Assembly (NCBI GenBank): GCA_902729315.2
Contig: LR746275.1
Location: 1,118,501 to 1,182,500, forward strand
Length of the DNA: 64,000 nucleotides
Source: Spirodela intermedia
Lineage: Eukaryota; Streptophyta; Magnoliopsida; Alismatales; Araceae
Direction of reading: 5' to 3'
Positions within the stretch are counted from its first letter, which is position 1. Every line of letters begins with the position of its first letter. Below the pieces are notes generated by a model, which saw only the letters and a list, made by a program, of their open reading frames with translations, had not been told where the DNA came from and searched no databases. Of the stretch, positions 21,772 through 35,246 are shown piece after piece. A program made the position numbers and the translations under genes.

Positions 21772-22847
21772 CTTGCGGGGTTGGGAGCAGAGGGTCCTTC
21801 TCAAAGCTTCCACAACCAGCAGGGTCACCCAATGCTGGCACCCGTCATCTCCTGTACTCAACAGAGACTGAGAGATATCTGATTGACTGCAATGCTCCTC
21901 AGAACCGGGCCACGGAGAATGATCACCATTTCTATGGAGTTGCCAGAGTCCGCTCCAGAAGCTACGAGGGTGTAAGTCTCAATTGCCAGGTGGAGGGAGA
22001 GTGCAGAGCAAGCGCCCACAGAGATGGCCGTCTTCCCCCTCATTTCCCACTAGTTCTCAGTCCCAGTTCTGTGAATCACTCCAGACCCAGGAGCCTTGAG
22101 GATGAGAGTGAGGCCTGGCAGGAGCTGAGGAAGCATAAGCTGACGGCAAGCACCTTCGGGTCGGCCATTGGGATGTGGCACGGGCGGAGGGCTCAGCTAT
22201 GGCTAGAGAAGCTTGGCATCACAGAACCCTTTTCTGGAAACGCTGCAACCCAGTGGAAGAAGCTCAAATCTGAGCTTGCCCTCAAGCAGTACATGATCAT
22301 CACCCATAACAACATCCGGCTCCTTGATTTCAAGGTGTACAAAGAGGGCAGCCATGGTGATGACTGGCTCGCCGCCTCTCCATATGGCATGGTTGCCGAC
22401 GGCTCCGTGTCCTCTGAGGGGGTTTTGGAGATCAAGTGCCCCTTCTTCAATGGAAACATGGTGGGTGCCTTGCCGTGGGCTCAAGTTCCAGTCTTTTACA
22501 TGCCCCAAGCTCAGGGTCTGATGGAGATCTTGAACAGGGACTGGCTGGACCTCTACTGCTGGACACCCAATGGGAGCAGCTTATTTAGGGTTCCCAGGGA
22601 TCAGGAGTACTGGTGCCTGCTGAAGACCGCCTTGGCTGACTTTTGGTGGAAGCATGTTCATCCGGCCAGGCAGATCCTCTCTGCCGCTCCCACAGAGAGC
22701 TCCATGGAGGAGTTGAAGCTGCTGAGGCCTGTGGCAAGGCATGAGCTCTTCAACAGCATCGCATGTGCCAGCAGGCATCTGGTCCGCCGATGTGCCCTGA
22801 TGAGGATGCACCTGAATCAGATGCCTCGATCTCGGTTGAGATCTTGA
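21772..22847 (+). CDS. YqaJ/lambda-exonuclease-like (restriction-endonuclease-fold) plant protein
   Basis: Plant homologues of the YqaJ viral recombinase/alkaline exonuclease family have a PD-(D/E)XK fold and may act in organelles. Here one uninterrupted reading frame is open from 21672 to 22847 but has no in-frame ATG before the domain, so a 5' exon is needed. A candidate is 20602-20629 (MPPVYHSFL, donor GTGAGT at 20630) joined in phase 1 to an acceptor ending at 21771, giving 367 aa; this is tentative. Family landmarks: EAWQELRKHKLTASTFGSAI, DDWLAASPYG, GVLEIKCPF, FYMPQAQGLMEILNRDWLDL, YCWTPNGSSLFRV and FWWKHVHPAR. EIK, the second half of the catalytic motif, is intact. The usual SPDG Asp is Tyr (TAT at 22381-22383), and the upstream conserved Gly and Glu (WG..KE type) read WKKLKS. 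The product may be inactive, or the gene a decaying or intron-poor copy. Confidence 0.72.
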
Positions 22848-22920
22848 TGATGTCTGAAACCGTGTTTGGTATGTCGGAGGGGAGTCCACATTTGCAGAGA
22901 ATTGCTATTTTGGGGACACG

Positions 22921-23465
22921 GAGGTGAGACTGTGGAGTTCAGCTTCTGCGCCACCCCCAAAACCCTCTCTTGTCAGGTGGGTCAACCAGGATTGACTTTT
23001 GGTTGATCTTGGATCAACCAACTTTGTGAAAAAAAATATAAACCCAAGAAAAACCCACCAGGCTAAAAATGTGTGAATTCATTTGTAAGAAAGAAACCAT
23101 GTTCAGGTTGTCGTAGGGGGAGTCCACAGTCCCAGAAAAGTTATATTTTTTTCATTCTAGTGAAATTCATGGAGGCGAGAGGATGAAATTCAGTGTATGC
23201 CCAGAAAACCCTTACTGGCCTAGTGATGGGTCGGCTGATTGGTCAACCAAGATTGACTTTTGGTCGATCCAAAAATCAATGTCAGGTTGTCAAAAGGGAA
23301 GCTCACAGTTCCAGAAAGTTTATATTTTTTTTCTTTATAATGAAATTCATGGAGGGGAGACCATGAAATTCGGTGTCTACCCAAATAACTCTTACTGGCG
23401 TCGTGATGCGCTGGTTGATTGGTCAACCAAGATTGACTTTTGGTCGACCCAGTCCAAATATTGGG
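22921..23465 (+). repeat. Three degenerate tandem copies of a unit of about 180 bp
   Basis: The clearest copies are about 23105-23285 and 23286-23465. They share caggttgtc, ccacagtcccagaaa-type, tgaaattcatggagg, ccttactgg-type and gattggtcaaccaagattga blocks at a 181-bp offset. A more diverged copy precedes them (22921-23104). Each unit carries paired GTCAACC/TTGACTT motifs. The repeat fills the gap between the YqaJ-like gene and the PsbP-domain gene. Confidence 0.85.
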
Positions 23466-23727
23466 TCGCCAATTATTTAAATTCACCGAAAATCATTTTT
23501 CCCTTTTCCGCTGCGCATAATTTCAGCTCGGAGCCACGTTTTCTGGGCCTGGTAGTCGGGGAATCTTGATCGGGCGGCGGGAACTGAATCTGGGGGGCGA
23601 GGTGGGGCCCGGGGAAATGCCCAACGTCTCAATTTGCAAGGAAAACCGTCGATCGCCGACATGGCAGATATGGCCCCACCCCATCCACTGCTGGTCCTTG
23701 GTGGGGGAATCCATCGCCGCGGCTCCC

Positions 23728-26700
23728 ATGGCGATGGAGCTGCTCCTCCTCCCTTCCTCGACCGGAACCCCACCGAACCCAAAGCGTAGAACTTTTCTTT
23801 CTTCTTCATCTTCTTCTTCCCCTGTTGTCTGCTGCCGCAGTCATCTGTGCTGTGCCACAAGGAGGGAGGCCTTCCTGAAGACAGCGGCCTTCTCTGCATT
23901 ATCGGTGGTGTTCACCCTTGGTTCTTCCTTCGCGCCAGCTACACTGGCTGAAACCCACGAGGCGCCTCCTTCTAGCCCTGCGTTAGACGATGTTGCTTCT
24001 CCTCCAGCTCCGCCCCCTCCACGCAAGCCCCTCCTGCCGGGCATTGCCAGCACCAAGTCATGGTTCCTGCACATCGGAGATGGATTCTCCATTCGCGTAC
24101 CCCCGACGTTTGAAGACGTCACTGAGCCGGAGGTAGGAATAATCTAGCTTCGATTCGCTGCTTTTTCTCCGTTGCCCAGGAATTGAGGTACTCTACCCTT
24201 GTGTAAATTTCAGTGTGTTCTTCCACTTTAATTACTGCTTAAAAGCAGAAACTATTTTATTTCTTGATCAGACGCATGTGTTCATATTTTTCTTCTCGAC
24301 GTCTTTCTAATTTAGTTTTAGTAATTTTGACTTGAATAGATCTTTTGAAACTGGATAACACTATCCTTTATTGCGATAGGTAGAATGATCCTTCAATAAA
24401 ATTCACCTTCAGATGGTGAATCAAAATTGTTGTATCCGTGATTCATTAACATTTAATCTTTCTTAGTTGTAAGCGTTTTTACTGATCCCCTTTTCTGTCT
24501 TGGATATTGATGCAAACTAACCAGCATCACATTCTGAAATGGTTTATGGTGAATAATAATGTCTTCGTGGCTTATGAGAAAGAACATGGGATATTATCTG
24601 TACGATAATATTGCAGATATGCATCAGGACTAGAATGCAAGGATTACCAGTATCATAGATCCATCGTTGCCAGTGCAATCAAACTCAAGAGTGAGAACTT
24701 GATCTTTAAGGACGACACACTTTTTTCATCATGTCAACCAATACTCTAATCCTCACCACAGTACATATTCTTTGTTTATTAGTTTCACTATTAATCATTG
24801 GAGATATTAGTCTCAGTACTTTGATGCCAGAGACAGTGGTTCGCTTCGTCATTAACTACAAGATCCTGAAATTTTGTACACAAGATGAAGGAAACATAAT
24901 TAACAAAGTGAGAAACCTGCCAGGGGTTGCATATTTTTTATCATGGCCTTAGTTCGACATTTTAATTTGCTTGTATAAGAAGTTCCTTCCGTCTGAAACC
25001 TTTAATTATCCCCTCAATATTCATAGACTGGGGCAGCCTAAACCAGACAGTAATATTTATTTTTATTTTTTGGTCATCAGGTTTACATTACTCAATCCTA
25101 TTGATATTGGTGAAAAATATGAATTTTAAGCACTCTTTGTTTCCATCCGATAATTAAGTTTCATATCTCACAAAAAAAATGGTATTTAGCTCCCCAAAAA
25201 CACTAGAGCACTTGCTCCTGTACGAATTTAAATTGTTTATATATGTTGAGTCAACCACTAGAATGGGGAAAAAAATAAGGGTTCATTAGAAGAGGATGAA
25301 CAGTTACGGATCCCGTTATTACTGAGCTAGAAAAACTGCAAATCTTCAGTATTTTTCTCAATTCAATTATTTTGAGCAGGTTGAACTGTAAATCTGCGAT
25401 ATGTATGCCCGAAAACCACTGGTTAAAGTAAAAGGCCGTCTTATCCAATGGGTATTTCGTATGTTACAATATTTTGAGAAACTTTGTGACAACATCCTGG
25501 CTGTTGTTCTTATCCTTTTACATTTTTCATCTATTTGTGGATTTCAGCGGTTTTTGTAATGTTGTTAGATTATGTAGTTCTCATGCATACATTACATTTT
25601 TGATACTATGTTGCTTCAACATTTCAAACATCCTTTAGGTTGAAGATCACATGTACGTAGCATAGTGTGCTAAATTATGTTAAGCCAGGGATACTAAAAT
25701 AGAATTTAGTATTGGTTTAAATATCTATTTCTCATCGGTATCAGATGTCTTCTTATATGTTTGATAGTGTTTCCCCTAGGACTATAATGCTGGGCTTTCG
25801 CTGTATGGAGACAAAGTAAAGCCTAAGATGTTTGCTGCTCAATTTGCATCACCTGATAGGTATAACAAAATCGAATTTCGTCTTTATTTTTTTAATATCA
25901 GTTTTATATACATTTTTATGGTCTTCCCTCTCATTCTTTAACATTTTTTTTCTTACATTAGAAATTTATCATTCTTTCAAGAGAGAGAGAGAGAGAGAGC
26001 ATGGCAAGTAACAGAGAGAGAGAAGATGTTATATAATTTTTTTTCTGGATCACTTAAAACTTATAACCCCAAATACGATGAGGAAACTAAAAATTTTTAA
26101 GTACCCCCCCTCTAAAACTAGAGCATATGACACATAGGCCAACCTCGTCTGAAAAGAAAAGCTACTCAATGGCTTTGTAAACAATTCAATAAGTTAGTCA
26201 AGACTTAATGTAAGAAGTATAGAACTTATTCATCACTTCCTCCCTGATAATGGTTGTCCCGGTCAGTATGCTTACTTGTCTCGTAAAAATAACATTTAAA
26301 AGATGTAATTTTTACATTCAGAAAAACCATTTTGTTAGGATTTGGTGCAAATGAAGTTTGCTGAACAATTCCATAAAATATACAATAAAGTGGATGCATT
26401 TTCTCAAATATTTTAAAGCTTTATTTATACGAATCACATCAATACGTGGAATATCAAGTCACTACTCTATATAGAAGCATTCAAATAGATGAGGGATTTC
26501 GCTCTTCTAGTGGATTGAGTTAAGTGATGTGATAAAAATCATTCACAAAGCTGATGCAATACTAATAATAAAATTGGGTTGAACATGACATAGATCCCAG
26601 ATGTCGAAGTCAACTAACTTCAATCGAGATGAGCTTTAAATGATGAGTTTTGGAGAGGAGGCGCTAGATCCTGATGCCGGACAAATCATGTGTGACTGTT

Positions 26701-29700
26701 TTTAAGAGAAAACAGTAAATTTCCGTTTAAATGAAGGATAGCCAACCAATTTTTTTTTTCTTTGAGTAATCATGGTTGGGTTATGGTCTAAGCTAGGGTT
26801 ACTGGCAGGGCGCCTTACTTTCAAAATCAAACTTAAACCGTAGGAAGTATGGAAATTCTCTGTCTAAGGTAATTGTTTATAATGTGTGGAAGGTGGACTA
26901 GAATGGAGGATAAGGAGGTAGGAACAGTTTTGACTTACGAGACAAGTATCATCAGCAATAAAAGATGTTTGTTAGGACACTAGATGATAGGTTCAGAATA
27001 AGATTGAGAATGACTATACCTTGATCCCATGAGTCTTGTACTTGTAGAATAGTGGATAGGAGGTGCAGAGGTCCCACACTACTCAATGGGTGCTAGGGAC
27101 CAAACAACGATGAACTGACCCACAGATTCACGCCTTGAGACCTCAATTTCACATGCGAAAAGGACCTTAGCGACCCTCTCGGAGAAAGAGATATGGCCAA
27201 AATTTTCATTCAATTTTATTTTTTCTTGACATCAAGTTCAGCCTCTATTTATAGGAGAAACACGAGGCTTTTGAAGGTGCGCTGTTAGATCCGGCTTAGA
27301 AATCCCAACGGCTCCCATAACTAATGGGCTGGAATTTTGGCCTTATATGCTCCTAAAACGTATTTAAAAACGGTTGGGAAACCCTATAGTCTTTAACTCA
27401 AATACTTCTTGAAATGGCCAAAAGGGTTAAAGTTAAACTTGGTATTCTCCAAGTCCAGTCGCATAATTATTTTCAGTGTAGATCTTGACCAGTGCATGGT
27501 TGATCTGATGTCCTTTTCGGATCCTCTCCCAAAACTTTATTTTCGCACTTGAAAGGAAACATACGAGTACTTGAAGAAGAATTTTTGTCTGTTTTTGGTG
27601 TATTCTTGCCAATTTTTTAATGTTAGCTTTTATGCAGATCAGAAGTTGTGAGTGTGGTTGTTCGCCCATCCAATCAACTTAAGATCACTTTCCTAGAGGT
27701 TAGTTCGAATTTATGGTTAACTTTTTCCTCCAATAAATAATGTCCTGTGATGTTATCTGCAAGTGTAACTCCAAAATGTCGAAATAAAGTCAATGATCCT
27801 TTGGAAATGCCACCATACGAACTTTCTAAGTCATAGGATTCACCAAGTTATAAGTATCAAAATTCATGTTGCTAGCTGGTACGTTTATATCTTTTATACG
27901 TTTATATGAGAAAATTATTAATTAAGGCTTAAGCCCTTGACTGGAAAGGAGATTGAATACCGTTATGAGAATCCTATTTTCCTTGTTTGGCATTTACGCT
28001 GTAATTTTATGCATTTCACGAATTATTTTGTTGTTTGGTTTGGGCCAACAATTGATGGAATATATCTGGAGGTCGTTGCTTTGGCCTAAATGGATCTTGG
28101 CATCAAGACCAATCCTTATTGATGATGTTATTTACAATTACGAGTAGATTGCGTAAATTATTGGGTAGTTCTAAACAACAAATGGGATTACATTTTCAAT
28201 ATTCCTCTTGGTGATCATGGCCATGAAGAAGATCCCATATTCTAACACATAGACCTCATTCCTTTTTATTCAAGGCCTTGCTTGAAATGGTGATGCCCTC
28301 ATAAGACTGAGGATTAAAATTACCTCATCCCATGTATTAATCATCTTTTTAACTTTGCCTCTGGACACATATATTTGTCATCTTCTCCTGCAGTATTTGG
28401 AGTGTCAAATGTCAAGTCAAAGCTCTTCTTTTCTCTCTACCCGCAGTTTAACTTTTTAATTCTCTGATATGCTTCTGTTACACTTTTGGGGGGAACTGAG
28501 TTATTGTCTACACAGTATGTTGATTGTATCACCTTCAGATATTGATGACACCATTTTTTCTTCTGTTCTTATCAAATCTTAAAATGATGTTACACACATG
28601 TATCACTTTTGACTCTACACTTTTTTCTGGATCTTGAGTCAACTACGCTGTGAAAAATTACTGCTTAAAACCTCTATTATGTAAATCAAAAAAATATAAG
28701 CCCATCATAAATCATCTCAAATTAGACCATCAATTTTTATTTTTTCCTTTTAATCGAGGAGATGTTTGTCTTGCTCGTAATTTGTTGTCATAGTTGCTTT
28801 GTAATTCACATGTTTCTTGATGTCTTTGACAGGCCAAGGATATTACAGATTTGGGTACGCTCAAGGAAGCATCCAAAATTTTTGTTCCCGGTAACTATAC
28901 AAATCATTTTTTTTGTTTGTCTAGCGGACATACCCAGTAGAATGATATGTCAATATGTGAATTTTTACTAACTAGAATGTTGTCTGATGTCACCTGCCAC
29001 GGCTTTTCATTTTGAAATCACATGGGCTAGTTAAAATACAGAAATAATTTTTTAACTCCAATTTTAGTTTATGTGAAAAAAAAATTAATTTATTTAAAGA
29101 TAATTAAAGAGGAAATGCATCTCTTCTTAAGGTTTTGGGTAGTGGTTAGATCGTATCTCCATCCGCATACTTTCCTCGTCACATCTGTTGTGGTATTTAT
29201 CCAGTGTAAATACCTCAACTGATGAAATACATCGAATTTAATGAAGACTTTGTTACTTTATATTTCTATTTTTGATCTTTCTATAATCTATCTGGCCTCT
29301 GATTTCATCAATGTTCGTGCTGGCATAGGTGGAGCAAAATTGTACTCAGCTCGGGCTATAAAGATCAAGGAGGATGAAGGATTGAGGTAGAGTGACATCT
29401 ATTCAAGGCTACCAATCGGATGGACATATCTCATCAAACTTCGTGCCCTAATCTGATTTTTTTTTTTTCTAACTTCTCAAATTCACGAATTGAAGTCCTG
29501 CAGATGAACCCAACTTTCAATTCTTCAGTACTGAAAAATCACGATTTGATAATCTTTTTTGTTATCTAGGAAAGAAAAACCCACCCACCCATCCTCTTCA
29601 TCTGTCTCAAGAAGCCTTTTTCTCCTTTTATTTACCCTGGTAGACCATGCTTTCAGGAGTTACTACTTCTACGAGTTTGGTGTCAACGACCAGCATCTTG

Positions 29701-30056
29701 CCCTGGTTGCTGCCATTAACAGTGGGAAGGTAATGTGCTTACCCAATCTTCGCCATCTCTTAGTCTCTTGCTTCTTCCCTCCCTGTAAGAATCATATATC
29801 GATTCCACCCAATGGAAAAACTGAAAACCATTAGTCTGATTTTCTCTTCTGATATGTTTAAACTTTGGAACTATTAGTCTGATTATCATTTGATGTAACC
29901 ATTATGGTTCAGATGGTAATTTTGTTGGAATGTTAATGATCCTTTATTTCATCATGCCGTCAGGCCGTCATAGCCGGGGCAGCTGCTCCGCACTCGAGAT
30001 GGGAAGAAGATGGTGTCAAGCTTCGTTCAGCAGCCATATCTCTATCGGTTTCATAG
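23728..30056 (+). CDS. Thylakoid-lumen PsbP-domain protein (PPD7-like)
   Basis: PsbP-domain (PPD) proteins are lumenal relatives of the photosystem II oxygen-evolving-complex subunit PsbP. Seven coding exons: 23728-24132, 25780-25859, 27638-27698, 28833-28890, 29329-29386, 29657-29729, 29964-30056; phases agree; 275 aa. The first 70 or so residues are a Ser-rich transit peptide followed by RREAFLKTAAFSALSVVF and APATLAE. This twin-Arg plus hydrophobic stretch with an A-x-A-like end fits Tat-type lumen import. After a Pro-rich linker comes the PsbP domain: WFLHIGDGFSIRVPPTFEDV, DYNAGLSLYGDKVKP, VRPSNQLKITFLEAKDITDL, FVPGGAKLYSARAIKIKEDE, YYFYEFGVND and KLRSAAISLSV. Of the PPD subgroups, PPD7 is my best match from memory, but subgroup is not certain. 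ATG 23734 could also serve as start. Intron 2 contains Copia-derived debris. Confidence 0.92.
25980..25999 (+). repeat. Short (GA)n microsatellite in PPD intron 2
   Basis: About ten GA units, followed closely by a second short GA run near 26012-26022. Confidence 0.85.
26101..26285 (-). mobile_element. Decayed Ty1-Copia retrotransposon 3' pol end (PPD intron 2)
   Basis: Read on the minus strand, this segment shows the pattern of the Copia RNase H C-terminus with frameshifts and stops: KHTDRDNHY, then in a shifted frame REEVMNKFYTSYIKS and an IVYKAIE remnant (FTKAL region), then VGLCVIC. It ends in a polypurine run (minus-strand agaggggggg, 26103-26112) as expected just before a 3' LTR. It cannot encode a functional protein. 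Antisense to the host gene. Confidence 0.5.
26990..27420 (-). mobile_element. Possible LTR remnant antisense to PPD intron 2
   Basis: On the minus strand a TATAAATAG box (27245-27253) is followed by about 250 bp of LTR-like sequence. It lies upstream, in minus-strand sense, of the decayed Copia pol end, where a 5' LTR would be if the element's middle were deleted. No direct-repeat partner was confirmed. Confidence 0.3.
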
Positions 30057-33000
30057 GGATCTCTATCTACACACGCTACCCCATTACCCTCCAACTCCTC
30101 CATTCAACCCGAGTTCTAGTCTTGTATTCTTCAATAGGCAGGTGCTAAAATCTCCATTTTTTTCGTCTAATTTTCCTAGAAATGGAAATATTTTGATCTT
30201 TGATTTGAGAATTGGAGTTTGTGTTGTTGCAAGTCTGGGGAAAACCGGAGAGAGTAGGATGAAGAGTGCTGCTTTCTTATATCAGTGTTTTATGGGAATT
30301 TTGGGCTCCACTGGTAAGAGAAGCCTTGTGTGACTTTTTCCCTTGTGTAAATTAATGTAATTCTATTTACCATTGGAGAGCATCACTAATTTCTCTCTTA
30401 AGAGAGAAGGATTAATAAGGGAATAGGGAAAAATCTGTCGCCATGAGAGGATGGATATAATTTTATTTTTTTAAAATGTAAGCATTTTGCATCATTGAAA
30501 GCCCCTCTTTCCTTCAATTGAGAACCTGGGTTCTCTTAAGTCAAGATTGTTAGAGCATTACATGAAGAATGTTTTGATGCTGATAAATCAAATAAAAAGT
30601 TTATGGATCAAATTATATATTCCTCTAAACCTACATAATATGAGAATAAATATAAAGATATTAATACTCATGTTGACATAGAATTATTGAATGTTTGGAA
30701 TTAAAAATTTATATTTGAATGATAATATTAAATAAATGTAACTTATTGTTTTTATTATACTAGAATTATTATGTTACAATGAAAAGTGTCAATATTTATA
30801 GAATACGTCACTAAGAGAAAGTAATGATCAGCACAGTCAATGACTACATTAAATAAAACATGGGCTAATGATAGTAGATCCCATTACTTTTGGATGGTTT
30901 TAAAAACAAAGTTTATTATGTGCTAATGATATTAGATCATTACTTTTATATAGTTTTAATATTGAAATGATCATTTGAATTAAGACTCTGCATATTTTGT
31001 CGAATAGGATTTTTTAGATATCAAAGTATATATTTTTAAAAATCATTTTATATACTTTAGATTATCAAAGATTGTCACTACACATATCAAACTCTTAATT
31101 TAAGATATTCACTTTAGAGTGAAACACATACTGAACAGATTAATAAAAACATGATTGAAATAAATATATGTCACTAGTTCTGCATTCAATTTACGGATCC
31201 TTATTGAACTATTTTAAAGTCTCATGAAACACATATGAACATTGTTATTTAACAATATAGAGTAATCATTTCGTGCAAGGATATCCGAAATGACTAAAAT
31301 GATAGATTATCATCAGGCTGTTGAACCATTTGAATATGTGATTATTCCAAGAATAAGAGATATTGAAGATATCAGAGATGTAGAAGATTTTCTAAGATGA
31401 TTCATTTCAAATATAGAGGTTTTGAATGAGTAATGATCATTAGCAAAAATATCTATCTTCTTATTATGATACCAAGCCCTTGAGTTTAGTACCCGCAATG
31501 AAATACCTGTGAGAAATTAGTGAGATGTGAAGAGGCTGTTGGAGCTTGAAAAAGCATCAATTCCAACATTTAATGTCAAGCCTTCATAGGGTCTTTCAAG
31601 CATTTTGTCTTCTAATGCAAATTTCATTGACAAGTAGCTACCTTATGCTAAGAAATCAAGTGCATTCAAAGTTGCAACTATCTTCATTACTTTAGACAAA
31701 TCATAAAGTCAATCTCAATCTCTAAAGGAAATGCACAGTGATAACTTTCATTATTTGTTGTGGTTTATATCTGATCTTAAATTTTCATTTACTATAAGTG
31801 GAAATTGACCTAAAAAATAGCGGTATAGCTTCTTGAAATTGTGAATCTAGAAGAAAATTTTATAAATAAATTATAATAAATTATCATGCTGAAATAGTAG
31901 TGTGGCCTCCTAGAGTCATGATCATAGAAAGGAGATTCTAGTGAATATCTAATGGACCTTATCTCATTAATCAACCATGGTTAATGGATGTAAAATGATA
32001 ATTGAACTAAAAAATATGTTTATTCTGGGATAATAGACATAGATAATATATCAAATTACTATAAAAAGATGAAATTTTGAAGGTGAACAAGAAAGTTTAT
32101 CTTCCTACAGTTATAATGGTAGAACATCATAATAAAAGATATAATAAAAATAAAAATTAAGATCAATTCAACCCCCCTAGTGCATGCCAAAACCTAACAT
32201 AGATATGCTGACAATTGATAATAGATAAGATGTTTTGAAGAATTTGACCAAAATTTGTATTATTTTTATACTTTATGAAAGAAAAAATTTGAACTACCTT
32301 TTCCTTTCTAAAAGATTTCTTTAAAATAGTTGTAAAAATAAATTATAAGTTTTGAAATTTCTTGTTGGATGACAAACAAATAAAAGCAACGTCTAGTAAA
32401 GGAGAAATTAAATAATATTTTATGGGGATGTTCTCTCCTATCTAACCTGAAGTAGATAACAACAAACCTTAACAGAATTATTATATTGAATCACTAGAGC
32501 TTTATATTCCTAAATATTAGTGTAAATAGTGGCAATGCTAATTAAGGTAATTATAAAGTCAACATTGTTACAATAATGGTAATGTTAAACTTAATAGAGA
32601 CTAGGCATGCCACCTATTATTTTTTATCAATTAGTACGATTTTTTCTTCCCATAGAATTTTACAAATTTTAAGAAGATGACTTGGTTTAAGGATTTGACA
32701 CACTGTTAAGTATAATCTTGATGATTTTCGTCATTACTTTGACATAGCCTTAATACCAAGTTATTGTGAGTAAGCTTTCTATCTATAATAGGGGATTAAT
32801 TAGCTTTCTATTCACTTTGTTGTAATTAAAATCTATATTTTAGCCACACTAATGATTTCAGAAATATTTTTCACCCATATTTTTCCAAGGACCTGATTTA
32901 TAGTTTCTCAAGGCTTATATGTAAGATAGGCTTGCTACGCTCCTTTCTGATGTTAGTTGGCCTAGTGTGCCCCGTAACACCACCATCGATGTGATTATAT

Positions 33001-34122
33001 ATCATGCTATGCTATTTTGTTTCAACATGTCTTATCTTGGCTAAAAGCTATTGTTTTCACGAGGCATTACTCATTACTTTTTTAGTATGGGCTATAAAAA
33101 GAGCACAAGTAGGTCTAGACGAATGCTAAGGATCATAATCTCTTATTGCCTTTATACTACCACTAAGTTATTCTTTCATTCAACCAAAATCTACCTTCAT
33201 ATCTTATGTGTTAGTTTTTTACTTTTTCCTACCCAATTTATCTTATTCGAACTCTCTTCTTTCTTTTACTTCTTGGGGAGTCATGGAATCGAATGAATTC
33301 ATCATTTAGTGTTGTACAAATAACTAGTCATTTCATGAAAAGATAAATTAGAGAAACTTTGTGTTATCATGAGAAACAAGATAGTCATAGAATGATTAGA
33401 GTTTAATTAAGCATGGAATGATTAAGTTTAGTTAAGTAAAGAAAAAGTATGTTAGTAATTCACACACATGTGTACACTTTTGAATTTTGAGACTAGAATA
33501 TTTCAGTTGATGTCAATTAATTGTCTCATAGTCCACATTTATTTGCAATAATTTTTCTTCATGATTTACCCTCACAATGAGAAATCTTAGATGACCCACA
33601 CAAAACTCAAAGACAACTTTACACAACCATGAAGTTACCAGCCAGGTTTTCATTTTCAATTCTTGAGTTGATATCATCTACCATGCTAACGTAGTATGTA
33701 GTCATAAATGAATGTAATGCTCACAACTTACCCCTAGATTCTAGTACTATATAAGTTGCTTATTCCCAAAGTGCCCACAATAGAGTAAGTGAGTTACCAA
33801 CCAAAATAGTTGACTAAATGGTAAGCCAAATATCAATGACTCATACAAGTGCATAGTTAAAATAAAAAAAATATTATTATGATAATGTTTGTCTATATTA
33901 CACCACTTTGATATTATTCTTGCAGATCTTGTCTCATTTGAGTAATTAAACATAAGATTTAATCATGCTGTAGATTGCTGTTGGTAAATTGCATTGACCC
34001 TTTCAAAGTACATTGCTTGAGAATGAAAGATTAATTGTGCAGCAATATAGTTATAGAATATTTAACAAATAAAGGGTGCCAATGTAATAAGATCATGTAG
34101 AAAGATGGAGAGAGAAGGAAGA

Positions 34123-34161
<39 letters not shown>

Positions 34162-35246
34162 GAAAAGAAACATATGGAGTAAAGATGGAAGTGGTGGAAT
34201 AAATACCATATTAGATAATAACTTTTCACAATTTTTTCATGTTCTAATTGGTCTGTAAGGTCATCTATATCAGTCTAAAGAAATTTATGACTGTCTAATG
34301 ATTTTTTTAATAAGATTTTTAGTTGAAACTAATAGAGATTATCACAAATAATATGGGATAGAGAGGATGCAACCAGCTTATTCATTTTTACAAAAAAAAA
34401 TAATTATTGATAACATTATATTCATTAGTTGGAATATTCTCACTATTTGCCCCACTCAATCAATGTCACTATAAGCCATATAGATAGCTAGAGACACATA
34501 CAACCATATTTTGCCTTCATATTATACTTTATTTCCTTGACAAATATCTCATCAATGTTGGCAAGTTAACCATAAGTGATACTACCATTCTTCCCTTTTA
34601 AAAGCCGTTCCTTTTTCAATAAGATCAATATTTTGTGTTGACCAACTGATCGTGGGCAGGGGAAGAGCGCCATTCAGACATTTTCCCATTTTGGGTCCAA
34701 TTTTTTACATGCATTCATTAATTTTGGTTGAATCATCCAACATTGGTCAAATGCACTCTCAATGGATGACACATCCAAAACAAAATCCACTCCCTAGGCA
34801 GATTTTTTGATACGTTATTCAAAATCTGTACAAAAATTCTAGCAACCCATTTCGGACATGGCATTGACCTAAGTACGTGGACTTTTCTTTTTTTTTTTAC
34901 CCACTTTGGATGTATCTCTAAAAGCCACGTGCAGATTCTAGCTGCTCCATTTCGGATGTACCGTGAAAACCTATGAAGAGATAGATTCAAGGGGGCTAGA
35001 CATTCCTGCCATGCTCCTCCCCACCCCTGAAATAGTAGCCGTTCGATCCCCATAACTAAACTCTGAGTGATGCCCGTTTGCCCTACTTCCCAGACATCTT
35101 CCACAGTTCTTGCCAAGTTCGGGGGTATAATCCACAGAGACAGCAGATGCTCTACCAGTAGAGGATCATGACGACGGCGGCGAGAAGAGCAGTCGCCGGT
35201 CGGCTTGTTCTGTGACAGGGCCCAAATATACTGAAGAAGAAGATGG
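30057..35246. other. AT-rich gene-free region, likely transposon debris
   Basis: PPD 3'UTR to about 30400, then roughly 4.5 kb of strongly AT-rich sequence with no open frame that resembles a known protein on either strand. The compositional shift and frequent stops suggest old transposon sequence, but I could identify no family. Features seen: a GT-then-GA microsatellite (34123-34160), and mixed-composition sequence from 34650 to 35150 leading into the 3' end of the next minus-strand gene. Confidence 0.55.
34123..34160 (+). repeat. Compound (GT)n(GA)n microsatellite
   Basis: About eight GT units run directly into about ten GA units. Confidence 0.9.

Noticed and set aside
21400-21861. Minus-strand frame of 153 residues upstream of the YqaJ-like domain
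   Set aside because: No family match; it overlaps the start of the plus-strand YqaJ-like frame, which has recognisable domain motifs.
35030-35160. gttcgatcccc and gctctaccagtagag near a GC-rich patch, tRNA-like wording
   Set aside because: The A- and B-box parts are in the wrong order and spacing and no cloverleaf forms.
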